Positions 16,354 to 24,330 of a stretch of 64,000 nucleotides of DNA are shown in pieces. The notes under the pieces were generated by a model, which did no database searches, was not told the origin of the DNA, and was given only the letters and a program-made list of their open reading frames with translations. The DNA is from Phycisphaerae bacterium RAS1 (GTDB lineage: Bacteria > Planctomycetota > Phycisphaerae > UBA1845 > Fen-1342), in contig SMLU01000001.1 of NCBI GenBank assembly GCA_007859745.1, positions 2,542,001-2,606,000 of the forward strand. Reading direction: 5' to 3'. Every line of letters starts with the position of its first letter. Within the stretch, counting starts at the first letter, position 1. The translations under genes and the position numbers were made by a program.

Positions 16354-16799
16354 TACGCGCCCGCGGGCAGCGACTTCACGATCGCATCCAGCTCGATCCG
16401 CTTCACCCGCACGCGCTCCACCAGCCGCTGCGGCTCGTCGGGCAGCAGCTCCATGAACTTCTGCTTATCCCGGGCGGCGTCATACGAAATCAGCGCCGCA
16501 TCGTAGCGCGTCCGCAGCGCGTCCGCCGACCAGCGTACGTGCCGCGGCTCGCGGTTTTTTACCATCTCGAGAAACGACGGCAAGTAGAGTGAGGAAACCT
16601 GCGTCGCGTCGTACCGCTCGGCCAGGAACACGGAATCGAAAACCTGCAGGTAGTCGTCCGGCGCGGCCTGCACGCGGCCGCACACCTCGGCGTGCTTGTC
16701 GGGCCCGATGCAATCCGGCATGAAATTGCCGCCGACAATCAGCAGCAGGTCGGACTTTATCGCGTCGAAGTTCTTGATCTGGCTGATTGATGTGTTCAT
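16353..16799 (-). CDS. Small protein of unknown family, paired with the 1050-residue protein
   Basis: This 148-residue protein has no signal peptide and begins MNTSISQIKNFDAIKSDLLL. It is clearly homologous to the lipoprotein encoded next to it (shared IVGGNF-PD-GPD-H, LYLPxFLE and a C-terminal helical region). Its start lies 12 bases after the stop of the large LysM/OmpA/protease-like gene, so the two are probably co-transcribed. A role as adaptor, chaperone or immunity protein for the large product is possible but purely inferred from position. The family was not recognised. Confidence 0.65.
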   Translation of the reverse strand: MNTSISQIKNFDAIKSDLLLIVGGNFMPDCIGPDKHAEVCGRVQAAPDDYLQVFDSVFLAERYDATQVSSLYLPSFLEMVKNREPRHVRWSADALRTRYDAALISYDAARDKQKFMELLPDEPQRLVERVRVKRIELDAIVKSLPAGA

Positions 16800-16811
16800 C
16801 CCAAGGCTCCG

Positions 16812-19800
16812 TCAAAACGCGGTCGTAAACCGGTTTCCCGTCGTCGTGTCAGGCGCCGCGATCCCGCCGGGGATCGGGAAACGCGTCGTCCGCGTGCGCC
16901 GCTGCCAGTTCAACACGTTGTTGTTCGTCGCATCGTTGTCCGGGTCGGCCGCGTGCTGATTCTGAATCCGCCGGTAAACCCGCACACTTGGCAGTGCGAT
17001 GCCGAAGGCCGTCGGCGGATTCGTGTTGAACGTGTAGAAGCGTTGGTCGACCGCGGTGTCGAAGCGGTTGAAGAGCACGTGGTGCAGCTCGTGCGCCAGC
17101 GTCTCGTTGTTCAGATCCAGGCCCGAGTTGAGGTAGATGAAATATCGATCGTCCATCGTCAGATTGGTGCCGTCCGGCTGCGGGATCGGGTTGCGCTGTC
17201 CGATCGTCGAGTAGGCGTTCGCCCCGGTCATGTTGACGAATACGACCGTCAGCGTGTTGTCCGGCGTCACTGGAATGAGGTCGCTCAGCGCCGCCTGCTC
17301 CTCGGCGTTGTTGGCGCTGCCGGCGTAGAGATTCGCGGCGTTCAGCGCGGCCGCGGGGCACGCCCGCGCCACCGTCGCATCGCGCTCGACCTTCAGCCCG
17401 ACCTGGTTCCAGCGATCGTTGGCGTGCTGGAGCTGGGCGTCGATGTAGGCTTCGTTCACGCTGGCGACGCCGCCGATCGAGTAGTTAATCACGCGCAAAC
17501 GCAACTTACGCCGCTCGTCCGGGTTGCGATTGAATACCGGCAATGTGACGTCGACGGCCGCGCCGCCGCCGGAGGGGGTATACGTTCCCTTGACCGACCC
17601 TTCCATCGACGCTTTGCGCGTGCGGTGATTGCTCTGGCCGGCGTTGCGCACGCCGGCGTCCGGGTTGCCGGCGGGCAGACCGCTGTGCGTCGGCTGATCG
17701 CGGTCAACCGTGTCCGTTACCAGGGATACCGCCTTCGACACGAACACCTTCGAGCCCGCCGCCGTCTCGGTCAGAGTCAGCGTCTGCGTCGCCGGGGCGT
17801 CGTCGTCGGTGTTGTCGGCCTTCAGCGTCTTCCAGTTGAGGTTGACGGTGCTTGCGGCCGCCGCCGGGTCGCGCACGCGGAAGAAGAAACGCCGCTTGTC
17901 TGAGCCGACGAAGTTGTTCGCCTCGGCTTCGTCGTTTTTTACATTTCCGGTGCCATCGTATCCCTGGTCCCAGATGCCGATGCGCACGAACGTCGCCGCG
18001 GGGGCGGCGGCCGTCGCCGTGGCGACAATGTCGATCGTCGCCTGCTGCACCGGTGGAGGTGGCGGCGGCGGCGGGGGAGGAGGCGGGGGCGGTGGGGGCG
18101 GCGGCGGAACATCCGCGCCTTCGCAGTGACACTCCTTCGCAATCCCATCGTAAAACGCGCACGGAAACGGCGGATTCGCCCCGCGCGTCGCCCGCGGCCC
18201 GCCGATCGCAATCTGCTGGTTGCACGGCTGGATCGCGTGAAGCTGGCACGGAATCGACGACGGCGGCCGCTCGAAGAGATAGAGCACGACGCGGCGGTTT
18301 GGCTCGTTGCCGGGGGAGCGGTTGGCCAGCTCCGCCGCGTTCGGCGCCAGAAACGGATTGAACTCGCCGCAGCCCATGAACTTCGGGCCGAAGAACTGGT
18401 CCTGCGTCACGCGCACGTTGTGCTTGCCGGTCATGTAGGCGGTGAACAGCTCGCGGCGGAACGCGGCGTCGTTGGCGACGGTCACGTTCGGATCGCTGAT
18501 GCCCTTAAACGAGCGCATCGCCCGCTGCGTGTTCGGCCCCATCACGCCGTCGATCGTCCCCGGATCGTGCCCCAGGTCCAGCAGGATCGTCTGAACGACT
18601 TTCAATCCCCAGTTCTCTTCGTTGTACAGCCCTTCCCAGACATCCGGCTGATCGGTGATGAACGCGAACGTGCTCTTCGCCCGGCGGTCGGACAAATCCT
18701 TGTTGTATTGCGTGTTTCCGACTCGGTCCGTATGACCGAAGATGATGAGTTTGGCGTCCGGATGGGCCGTCAGCGCCTCGTCCACCTTCTTCAGGTGATC
18801 GACGACGGTCGGCCGGACGAACGACTTGTCAAACTCGAACGTCACGCCCGGAATACATACGCACTCGAGCATCGCCGGCGCCGTGCGCGGGAATCCCAGC
18901 GACTGCACGCGAACCACGTGCTCCTGCTCCGTCGCCAGCCCCTCCTGATTCCATGCCTTCGGAATGAAGATGATGCCCGGATCGTCCGAGTCATCAAACA
19001 TGTAGTTCGCGCCGTCGGCGGTGCGCTTCGTGCAGCCGACATCGTCCTTCAGATGCCGGTTGATCGTGTCCGGAATGACCGTGTTGAAATTGAACAGCGC
19101 GAGCTGCTGCCAGGTCATGCCCGCGCCCTGCGCCAGGCTCTCCAGCGTCTCGCCGGTCTTGACCTTGTGCGCCTCGATTTCCGCGATGCGCGTGGCGCGG
19201 ATCGGCGAAATGGTGACGTCAGGCTGAGCGTCCGCCCCGGCGGCATCCGTCCCCGCCGCCGCATCCCCATTGCCGCCCGCCGCGCCGCCGCCCGCTGCCG
19301 CCTCGTCTCCGGCGCTTTCGGGCGAGCCGATCGTCTCCGTCCCGATGCCGACAAAATCGACCGTATCGGTGATCAGCGCGTTGGTCAGGTCGCAGGTGAC
19401 GTTGCACGCGCCCTGATCGATCTCGTGAACTTCGACCGCCCCATCGGCGCGCGTCGTGAAATCAAACGTCTTGCCGTTCGGCTGCGTCACCTTCAGGACG
19501 ATGCCCGACATGCCCTGACCGGTCTGGTCATCCACCACCTTGATCTTGATCCACGCCCGCTCCTCGTCGGGCGGCGGCGTGTCGGGCGGCGTCTCCGGGG
19601 TAGGCGGAGTCCGGCGGCCGCGTCCCGGCGTGTGCGTCGGAACGGCCGGACTCGGCTCGAGCAGCACCAGTCGACCATCCCGCAGCAGTTGGAGAATCTG
19701 CCGCGCGTCGCCGCCGGTTGTTCGAAGTGAAAAGAGGCTCTGGGCGCGAGCCGTAATGTGCGCCGCGCCTGAGGTGATGACCGCGCGTATGGAGTCGGGA

Positions 19801-19964
19801 TGGGTTTCGGGACCGACAGCGTTCGCACAGCCGGCCGGAACCTCGTCACGGACCGCCAGCACGAACCGCGCCGGGAGATTGCAAACGGCGGCGGGGCACC
19901 AAGGCACCGGGCAGCCGCTGCCCCCGCTCGGGCTCGGCGTCTCGGGTGTGTCGCGATCGGCCAT
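16812..19964 (-). CDS. Large multidomain protein: LysM, OmpA-like, peptidoglycan-binding, polyproline, metalloprotease-like
   Basis: The 1050-residue protein lacks a signal peptide. In order it has: a Cys-containing N-terminal domain (about 18-105); an Ig-like segment (about 137-205); a Gly/Ala-rich linker; a LysM (HKVKTGETLESLAQGAG, about 266-336); an OmpA-C fold beginning VTFEFDKSFVRP (about 374) with GHTDRVGNTQYN and LSDRRAK; an inserted peptidoglycan-binding segment (VVQTILLDLGHDPGTIDGVMG, about 456-490); then the OmpA closing part FMGCGEFNPF and NEPNRRVVLYLF (about 529-564); 19 consecutive prolines (620-638); and a C-terminal half with a zinc-type HELHH (958-962). The combination recalls cargo or structural proteins of contractile-injection or other signal-peptide-independent export systems. 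The function is not known. Confidence 0.72.
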   Translation of the reverse strand: MADRDTPETPSPSGGSGCPVPWCPAAVCNLPARFVLAVRDEVPAGCANAVGPETHPDSIRAVITSGAAHITARAQSLFSLRTTGGDARQILQLLRDGRLVLLEPSPAVPTHTPGRGRRTPPTPETPPDTPPPDEERAWIKIKVVDDQTGQGMSGIVLKVTQPNGKTFDFTTRADGAVEVHEIDQGACNVTCDLTNALITDTVDFVGIGTETIGSPESAGDEAAAGGGAAGGNGDAAAGTDAAGADAQPDVTISPIRATRIAEIEAHKVKTGETLESLAQGAGMTWQQLALFNFNTVIPDTINRHLKDDVGCTKRTADGANYMFDDSDDPGIIFIPKAWNQEGLATEQEHVVRVQSLGFPRTAPAMLECVCIPGVTFEFDKSFVRPTVVDHLKKVDEALTAHPDAKLIIFGHTDRVGNTQYNKDLSDRRAKSTFAFITDQPDVWEGLYNEENWGLKVVQTILLDLGHDPGTIDGVMGPNTQRAMRSFKGISDPNVTVANDAAFRRELFTAYMTGKHNVRVTQDQFFGPKFMGCGEFNPFLAPNAAELANRSPGNEPNRRVVLYLFERPPSSIPCQLHAIQPCNQQIAIGGPRATRGANPPFPCAFYDGIAKECHCEGADVPPPPPPPPPPPPPPPPPPPVQQATIDIVATATAAAPAATFVRIGIWDQGYDGTGNVKNDEAEANNFVGSDKRRFFFRVRDPAAAASTVNLNWKTLKADNTDDDAPATQTLTLTETAAGSKVFVSKAVSLVTDTVDRDQPTHSGLPAGNPDAGVRNAGQSNHRTRKASMEGSVKGTYTPSGGGAAVDVTLPVFNRNPDERRKLRLRVINYSIGGVASVNEAYIDAQLQHANDRWNQVGLKVERDATVARACPAAALNAANLYAGSANNAEEQAALSDLIPVTPDNTLTVVFVNMTGANAYSTIGQRNPIPQPDGTNLTMDDRYFIYLNSGLDLNNETLAHELHHVLFNRFDTAVDQRFYTFNTNPPTAFGIALPSVRVYRRIQNQHAADPDNDATNNNVLNWQRRTRTTRFPIPGGIAAPDTTTGNRFTTAF

Positions 19965-20398
19965 CGTCGATCCTTCGCGCGGCGGTGAAGCCGAAAGTGA
20001 GACGAATGCGCCGGCGGGGAGCCCGTTCCCATCGGCACGCGCGAACGGAGCGTAATCGCGCCGTCAACTCTGGTCAACAAAATGGTAGTGGGTCAGTTTG
20101 GGAGGCGATGGGGAGGCGGCTTGGGAGGCCGGGATTTCCTGCAGGTGCGGCGGACGTTTCAGACCGAACCCGCCGCGCCAAGCGGCGGGGTGACGTCCGA
20201 GCGCGTCCGCGGCGGCGCGTCGTAGATGGCGCCGCGCGCCGCGCGCACCTCAACCCGCCGCTTGGCGCGGCGGGTTCGGAAAGAAAAGCCGCCCGGAGAA
20301 TGGGCACCCCCCTCGCGGCGAGGCGGTGCGAAGCCGCTCCCGCCCGCGCGCATTTCCGGCTAAGCTGCCGGCGGATTCGCGTGCAGGAGATGTCGGCC
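19965..20398. other. 434-base intergenic region between divergent genes, mostly repeat
   Basis: The divergent starts of the large multidomain gene (minus) and the zinc-binding protein gene (plus) flank this stretch. Positions 20164-20279 are a paired palindromic repeat described separately. The rest is GC-rich and shows no further open frame that looks real. The AGGAG at 20385-20389 serves the plus-strand gene. No clear promoter boxes were found. Confidence 0.5.
20164..20279. repeat. Paired palindromic repeat (CCGAACCCGCCGCGCC family)
   Basis: The left arm CCGAACCCGCCGCGCCAAGC plus GGCGGG is itself a hairpin, and its inverse at 20252-20279 forms the right arm. About 60 bases lie between, starting GTGACGTCCG. 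Related units are at 56209-56306 and 61474-61570, with single arms at 39155-39180 and 62103-62128. Confidence 0.85.
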
Positions 20399-20938
20399 AT
20401 GGCCACCGATTGGCAAATGCCCCGTGCAGCCCAAACGTGCGGCGCGTGCGGGAGGAGCTTTCAGCCAGGGGAGCGCTTCCGTGCCTGCCTGTTTGAGCAG
20501 GACGCGGGCTACGTGCGGTGTGATTACTGTGAAACCTGCTTGCCTCAAGGCATCCTGCCGCCGATCGGATCGTGGTGCGCACACGTGGCTGAGGAGGGCG
20601 CGAAGAAGGCGCCGGCCTTCGACCGCGAGGCGATCTACAACTTCTTCTGCCGCCTCGAAGACGCCGAAGAACCGGACAAGCGCCAGTTCCGCTTCGTGCT
20701 GGCCTTGCTGCTCTGGCGAAAGAAGGCGCTCAAGTTTGAGCGGACCACCGACGCCGCCGACGGTGAGGCGTGGGAGTTTTCTTCCGACGCCGGCGCCGCG
20801 CGCCATCGCGTCCCGCGCCCGCCGATCGACGAAGCGCAAATCGAGCAGCTCAGTAGGCAACTTGAATCGCTCCTCGCCGGCGGCGGTGAGATTGACTCAC
20901 GCGCTTCGGCAAACATCCCGGCCCCCAATGCCAGCTAG
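20399..20938 (+). CDS. Conserved hypothetical protein with two zinc-ribbon-like CxxC knuckles
   Basis: The start is placed at the ATG at 20399, nine bases after an AGGAG; an ATG nine bases earlier is in frame but lies right on that ribosome-binding site. The 179-residue product has CGACGRSF near residue 15 and CDYCETC near residue 40, so four to five cysteines could bind zinc. A helical segment FRFVLALLLWRKKALKFER follows. No catalytic motif is seen and no function is assigned. It is the first of three genes in a row (6 bases to the next start). Confidence 0.7.
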   Translation: MATDWQMPRAAQTCGACGRSFQPGERFRACLFEQDAGYVRCDYCETCLPQGILPPIGSWCAHVAEEGAKKAPAFDREAIYNFFCRLEDAEEPDKRQFRFVLALLLWRKKALKFERTTDAADGEAWEFSSDAGAARHRVPRPPIDEAQIEQLSRQLESLLAGGGEIDSRASANIPAPNAS

Positions 20939-20944
20939 GAACGG

Positions 20945-21922
20945 ATGAAAACGCGCATGGCCGAGGGAAACTGGCGAAGTGCACGCCGGCAGGGCAGCCC
21001 CCGCGAACCGGGTGAACTGGCCGCCGGCGCGTCTCCAACGCGCGTCAGCCGGCCGGCCTTCAGCCTCGCTGTCGCTATTGCCGCCTGTCTGGCCGGCTGC
21101 CGAACGCCCATGCCGCCGCCCCAGAACGTGGCGGAGGCCCTGGAACGGATTAACGGCAACCTGGCAGGATTGACGGCGCCTCTCTACTGCAAGGCGCTGG
21201 TCAGCACGCGGTTCCGTGACGAAGCCGGCGCCGACCACCGCTTTCTCGGATACGAAGCGCGCCTCATCTTCGCCCGGCCCCGCACGCTGCAATTTGATGT
21301 GCAGTCGCTCGCCGGCACGGTCGCGCAATTCGGCTCCGACGGCGATCGATACTGGATATGGATCGAGCCGGAAGTGAACAAGCTCTGGTGGGGAGCGTGG
21401 GACCGTCTCGACCCCTGCGGAACGCCGCGAATCGACGTCCCCCCCGACCGGCTGCTGGATGCGCTCATGCTCCGTCCGCTCGCCGGCGCCGAGGCAGACC
21501 CCGCCCGCCCCCTGCTGCGGCTGGAGCGCGACGACTATCGCCTGATCTACATCCGCACCACTGATGCCGGCGACCCATGCGGCATCCGCGAAATCCGCCT
21601 GGACGCCTACAAGCCCGGCCTGCCCGTCGAAATCGTCGATCGTGACCCGGACGGCCGCGTATTGATGCGAGCCGCGCTCGGCAACTACGCCGCTGTCGAG
21701 CAGTCCTCCGCGCTGACGCCGCGCGAATACGTCGTCGTCTGGCCCGCCAGCGGGGCCGAGCTGCGCCTGAGCGTGACCCGCGCCCTGCTGCGACCGGAGC
21801 TTCCGCCGAATTTCTGCATGTTCCCGGCCCGGTGGGGCGGGCAGGTCGAGTCCCTTGATGAATCGACCAGCGGCGCCGACCGCGGCGACGCGCTACCTGC
21901 CGTAAGAGAGCTTCCGCAGTGA
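20945..21922 (+). CDS. Predicted outer-membrane lipoprotein (LolA/DUF4292-like fold)
   Basis: The 325-residue product has an unusually long N terminus before a lipoprotein signal ending in AIAACLAGC (LAGC lipobox at about residue 52). The ATG at 20957 would shorten it slightly. The mature part reads like the beta-rich LolA/LppX-type fold: repeated short strands such as LIFARPRTLQFDVQSLAGTV and RYWIWIEPEVNKLWWG, then IREIRLDAYKPGLPVEIVDR. Such proteins bind lipids or lipoproteins in the periplasm. The stop overlaps the GTG start of the RDD gene by four bases, so the two are coupled and may act together at the envelope. Confidence 0.7.
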   Translation: MKTRMAEGNWRSARRQGSPREPGELAAGASPTRVSRPAFSLAVAIAACLAGCRTPMPPPQNVAEALERINGNLAGLTAPLYCKALVSTRFRDEAGADHRFLGYEARLIFARPRTLQFDVQSLAGTVAQFGSDGDRYWIWIEPEVNKLWWGAWDRLDPCGTPRIDVPPDRLLDALMLRPLAGAEADPARPLLRLERDDYRLIYIRTTDAGDPCGIREIRLDAYKPGLPVEIVDRDPDGRVLMRAALGNYAAVEQSSALTPREYVVVWPASGAELRLSVTRALLRPELPPNFCMFPARWGGQVESLDESTSGADRGDALPAVRELPQ

Positions 21923-23559
21923 AACCGGCAGCCGGCGCACGCCCCATTTCCCGGTTGGCCGGCCGCGCACTGGTTGTCGCGCTTCTGGCAGCAAGCGCGC
22001 CGGCTCAGACGCCGCCGGCGGAACCGTCGCGCACCGCGGAATCGATCGAAATCGGCGCAAGCGAGACGACGGTGTGGCTGGCCATCTCGGATGGCGAGCA
22101 GTCGCGCCTCCTGCGGCGCACCGCGACGACCCCGTTTGCCCTGGCCGGGTCCTCGCATGGCCGTGCGGCGCAGGCCATCCCGGACCGCGACGACCTTTTC
22201 GTTTTCTTTGCCGACGGCGCCTTCTCTCGCTTCTCAGGCAGCGAATGGCAGCGCGAGCTGGACCTGCCTGGGCAGCACCGGCCGATCGACGCTGTCGCCG
22301 ACGCGGGCGCAGTGTTCGCCGTCGTTCCTGCGGCATCCGCAGCCGCGATGCCTGCCTACGACCTCGACGCCCAGGCGGCCTCATCCCAGCCGTTCGATCC
22401 GGGGTCGGCTCGCCTCTGCCTCGCACGATACGACGGTCGCGCCTGGGCCGGACTGCACACGCTGCCGATCGCCATTCACGACTCCAATCTCGACGCGCGA
22501 CGGCAACCGCGGCTGCTGCTGGCCGGCTCGCAGCGCTGGCTCGCCGTGGCCGCCCGCCAGCCGGATCAACTTCAGCTCGTTCGCCTCGACGCCCGCGGCC
22601 AGGCGCAAGGTGACACGTCGACGCTCGGCATTCCCGGGCTGCGCGGATTCTGGATCACCAGCGTCAACCAGACGCCCGCCCTGCTCGCCGCAGTATCCCG
22701 GGGCGAGGCAGAGCAGCTCGTGGCATACCGCCTGCTGGAGCAGCCCGACCGCCCGCCGCTCTGGCGAATCACCGAACTGGAGCTTTCGATCGACGCCGCT
22801 CGCATTCGCCGCATCGAAGCGGCCCACGGTTTCAACCAGCAAGCCGTGATTCTGCTGGCGGACGCGGCGGGCGAGGCGCGCCTGGAATTCGGACGCTTCG
22901 GCGGCCCGCCGGCCGAGAGCGGCGTCGCGGTGCGCGACGTGGTGCGTTCGCTCAGCGCCGCGACGAACAGCGCCTACTTGCTGCGCAGCGCCCTCATGCT
23001 TGTGATGTTGGCGACCATGGGCACGACCTTCGTGCTGCGCCGCGGCAGCATGTTCCAAAGCCCGGCCCTGCCGCGCGACCGCGAGATCGCGTTTACCTTT
23101 CAGCGCAGCCTGGGCTTCCTGATCGATTTCGTGCCGCTCGCCCTGCTCTGGGCCGGCCTGCTGCACGTCGAGCCATCCGCCGCAATTCGAGACCTCGGGA
23201 CCTGGGCCACCGGCGGAACCAGCGCGGCGGTCCTCCCCGATCCGCGCGTGCTGGCGTGGTGGGGCGTCACGATCGCGTCACATTCTGTTTACTGCCTGAT
23301 GGCGGAGCTGATATTCGGGCGCACCCTGGGCAAGTGGGCGCTGCGGGTCGAACTGCTGTCCGAAAACGGACGGCCGCCCACCGCCGGCCAGGTCGCCCTG
23401 CGAAATCTCATGCGACTGGTCGAATTGCTCCCGATGGTCTGGGCGCTCGGATTACTCGTCATTCTCTCGCGCAATCGGCAGCGCGTGGGTGATCTGCTTT
23501 CGTGGACGATCGTCGTGCGAAAGATCCAGGTTCCGCAGCAGGGCCAGGACCAACCCTAG
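21919..23559 (+). CDS. Membrane protein with exported N-terminal domain and C-terminal RDD domain
   Basis: The GTG start at 21919 overlaps the stop of the lipoprotein gene. The 546-residue protein has a signal peptide (LVVALLAASAPAQT), a beta-propeller-like exported domain to about residue 340, and a membrane helix (LLRSALMLVMLATMGTTFVL). It ends in an RDD domain from about residue 390 (FQRSLGFLIDFVPLALLW, then RTLGKWALRVELL, then GDLLSWTIVVRK). RDD proteins are membrane proteins, some involved in ion or substrate transport. The exported N-terminal propeller fused to RDD is uncommon. Its stop codon abuts the stop of the convergent kinase-like gene with no base between them (TAGCTA at 23557-23562). 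Confidence 0.82.
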   Translation: MKPAAGARPISRLAGRALVVALLAASAPAQTPPAEPSRTAESIEIGASETTVWLAISDGEQSRLLRRTATTPFALAGSSHGRAAQAIPDRDDLFVFFADGAFSRFSGSEWQRELDLPGQHRPIDAVADAGAVFAVVPAASAAAMPAYDLDAQAASSQPFDPGSARLCLARYDGRAWAGLHTLPIAIHDSNLDARRQPRLLLAGSQRWLAVAARQPDQLQLVRLDARGQAQGDTSTLGIPGLRGFWITSVNQTPALLAAVSRGEAEQLVAYRLLEQPDRPPLWRITELELSIDAARIRRIEAAHGFNQQAVILLADAAGEARLEFGRFGGPPAESGVAVRDVVRSLSAATNSAYLLRSALMLVMLATMGTTFVLRRGSMFQSPALPRDREIAFTFQRSLGFLIDFVPLALLWAGLLHVEPSAAIRDLGTWATGGTSAAVLPDPRVLAWWGVTIASHSVYCLMAELIFGRTLGKWALRVELLSENGRPPTAGQVALRNLMRLVELLPMVWALGLLVILSRNRQRVGDLLSWTIVVRKIQVPQQGQDQP

Positions 23560-24330
23560 CTACGTCGCGCGCATTTCCTCGGCCAGCTCGTTCAGGTAAT
23601 GCCCCGTCAACCCCTGATCGCGCGCCAGGTCGGCATACGGAAGCGTCGGCTTCCGCAGGCAGCCGTTCAGCAGCGGACCGACGATCTTCCGCACCAGCCG
23701 CTGCTGTTCGGTGATCGGCAGCGTCGCATCGACCACCTGCAACCCGAACTCCGGCACCATCCGCTCGTACTCGTCCAGAATCCGCCGCTGAAACAGCCTG
23801 AAGCTTTCGATCGGATCGTCGGACAGGCCCAGGTCCATGCCCGCCTCGTAGTGCTTCAGCTCCGGCCGCCCGGCCAGAATCCGGTTCAACGCCTCGTCCA
23901 GCGGAACGCGGAAATAAAACGCCGCCGACGGCCGCGGCGCGAAGCGGTACACACGGCGAACGTAGTCGGGATTGACGCGGCGGGCGGCGTCGCGGGCGAA
24001 GGCCGTGAAAATGTAGCGGTCGGTGAGCACGACCGCGCCCGCCCGCAACGGCGGCAGAATCGTCCGATCCAATCGGTCGGCAAAGTCCGCCGCGTGAATC
24101 AGTGAGAACGTCATCGGGCTGAGCAGGTGCTGGTCCTTGCCCATCTTGGTGATCGAGCGCACCACCGGCGAGGAGTTCCACTCGCTGAAGTAGGCGCAAT
24201 ACCCCTGCGAGACGATCCACTTGCGAAGCAGGTCGAGCTGCGTGCTCTTGCCCGACCCGTCGATGCCCTCGACGATCACCAGCTTTCCTGGCAGTTCGCC
24301 GAAATTCCCGTAGAACGACGGCTCGCTCAT
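23560..24330 (-). CDS. Thymidylate kinase-like P-loop kinase (first copy)
   Basis: The 256-residue protein has a standard Walker A (VEGIDGSGKSTQ, K28), the DRY motif (VVLTDRYIFTAFARDAAR) and a Pro-rich FAPRPSAAFYFRVPLDEAL segment, as in dTMP kinases. It is about 50 residues longer than a typical Tmk, with an extra C-terminal part. It is the last gene of a three-gene operon and its start overlaps the stop of the CHAD-Ppx fusion gene by four bases. Polyphosphate-binding CHAD and polyphosphate-cleaving Ppx domains next door raise the possibility that the substrate is not only dTMP: PPK2 polyphosphate kinases share this fold. Confidence 0.85.
   Translation of the reverse strand: MSEPSFYGNFGELPGKLVIVEGIDGSGKSTQLDLLRKWIVSQGYCAYFSEWNSSPVVRSITKMGKDQHLLSPMTFSLIHAADFADRLDRTILPPLRAGAVVLTDRYIFTAFARDAARRVNPDYVRRVYRFAPRPSAAFYFRVPLDEALNRILAGRPELKHYEAGMDLGLSDDPIESFRLFQRRILDEYERMVPEFGLQVVDATLPITEQQRLVRKIVGPLLNGCLRKPTLPYADLARDQGLTGHYLNELAEEMRAT

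Noticed and set aside
17079-17093. HELHH of the giant protein as a metzincin site
   Set aside because: The metzincin pattern HExxHxxGxxH/D is not met (Phe at the Gly and third-ligand positions); only a generic zincin-like motif is claimed.
18048-18104. GGC/GGN-rich run as a microsatellite or GC-skew artefact
   Set aside because: It is in frame and encodes 19 prolines as a linker between two protein halves.
18126-19730. A 534-codon plus-strand frame opposite the giant LysM/OmpA gene
   Set aside because: It is an Arg-rich shadow with no motif; the minus strand shows several known domains.
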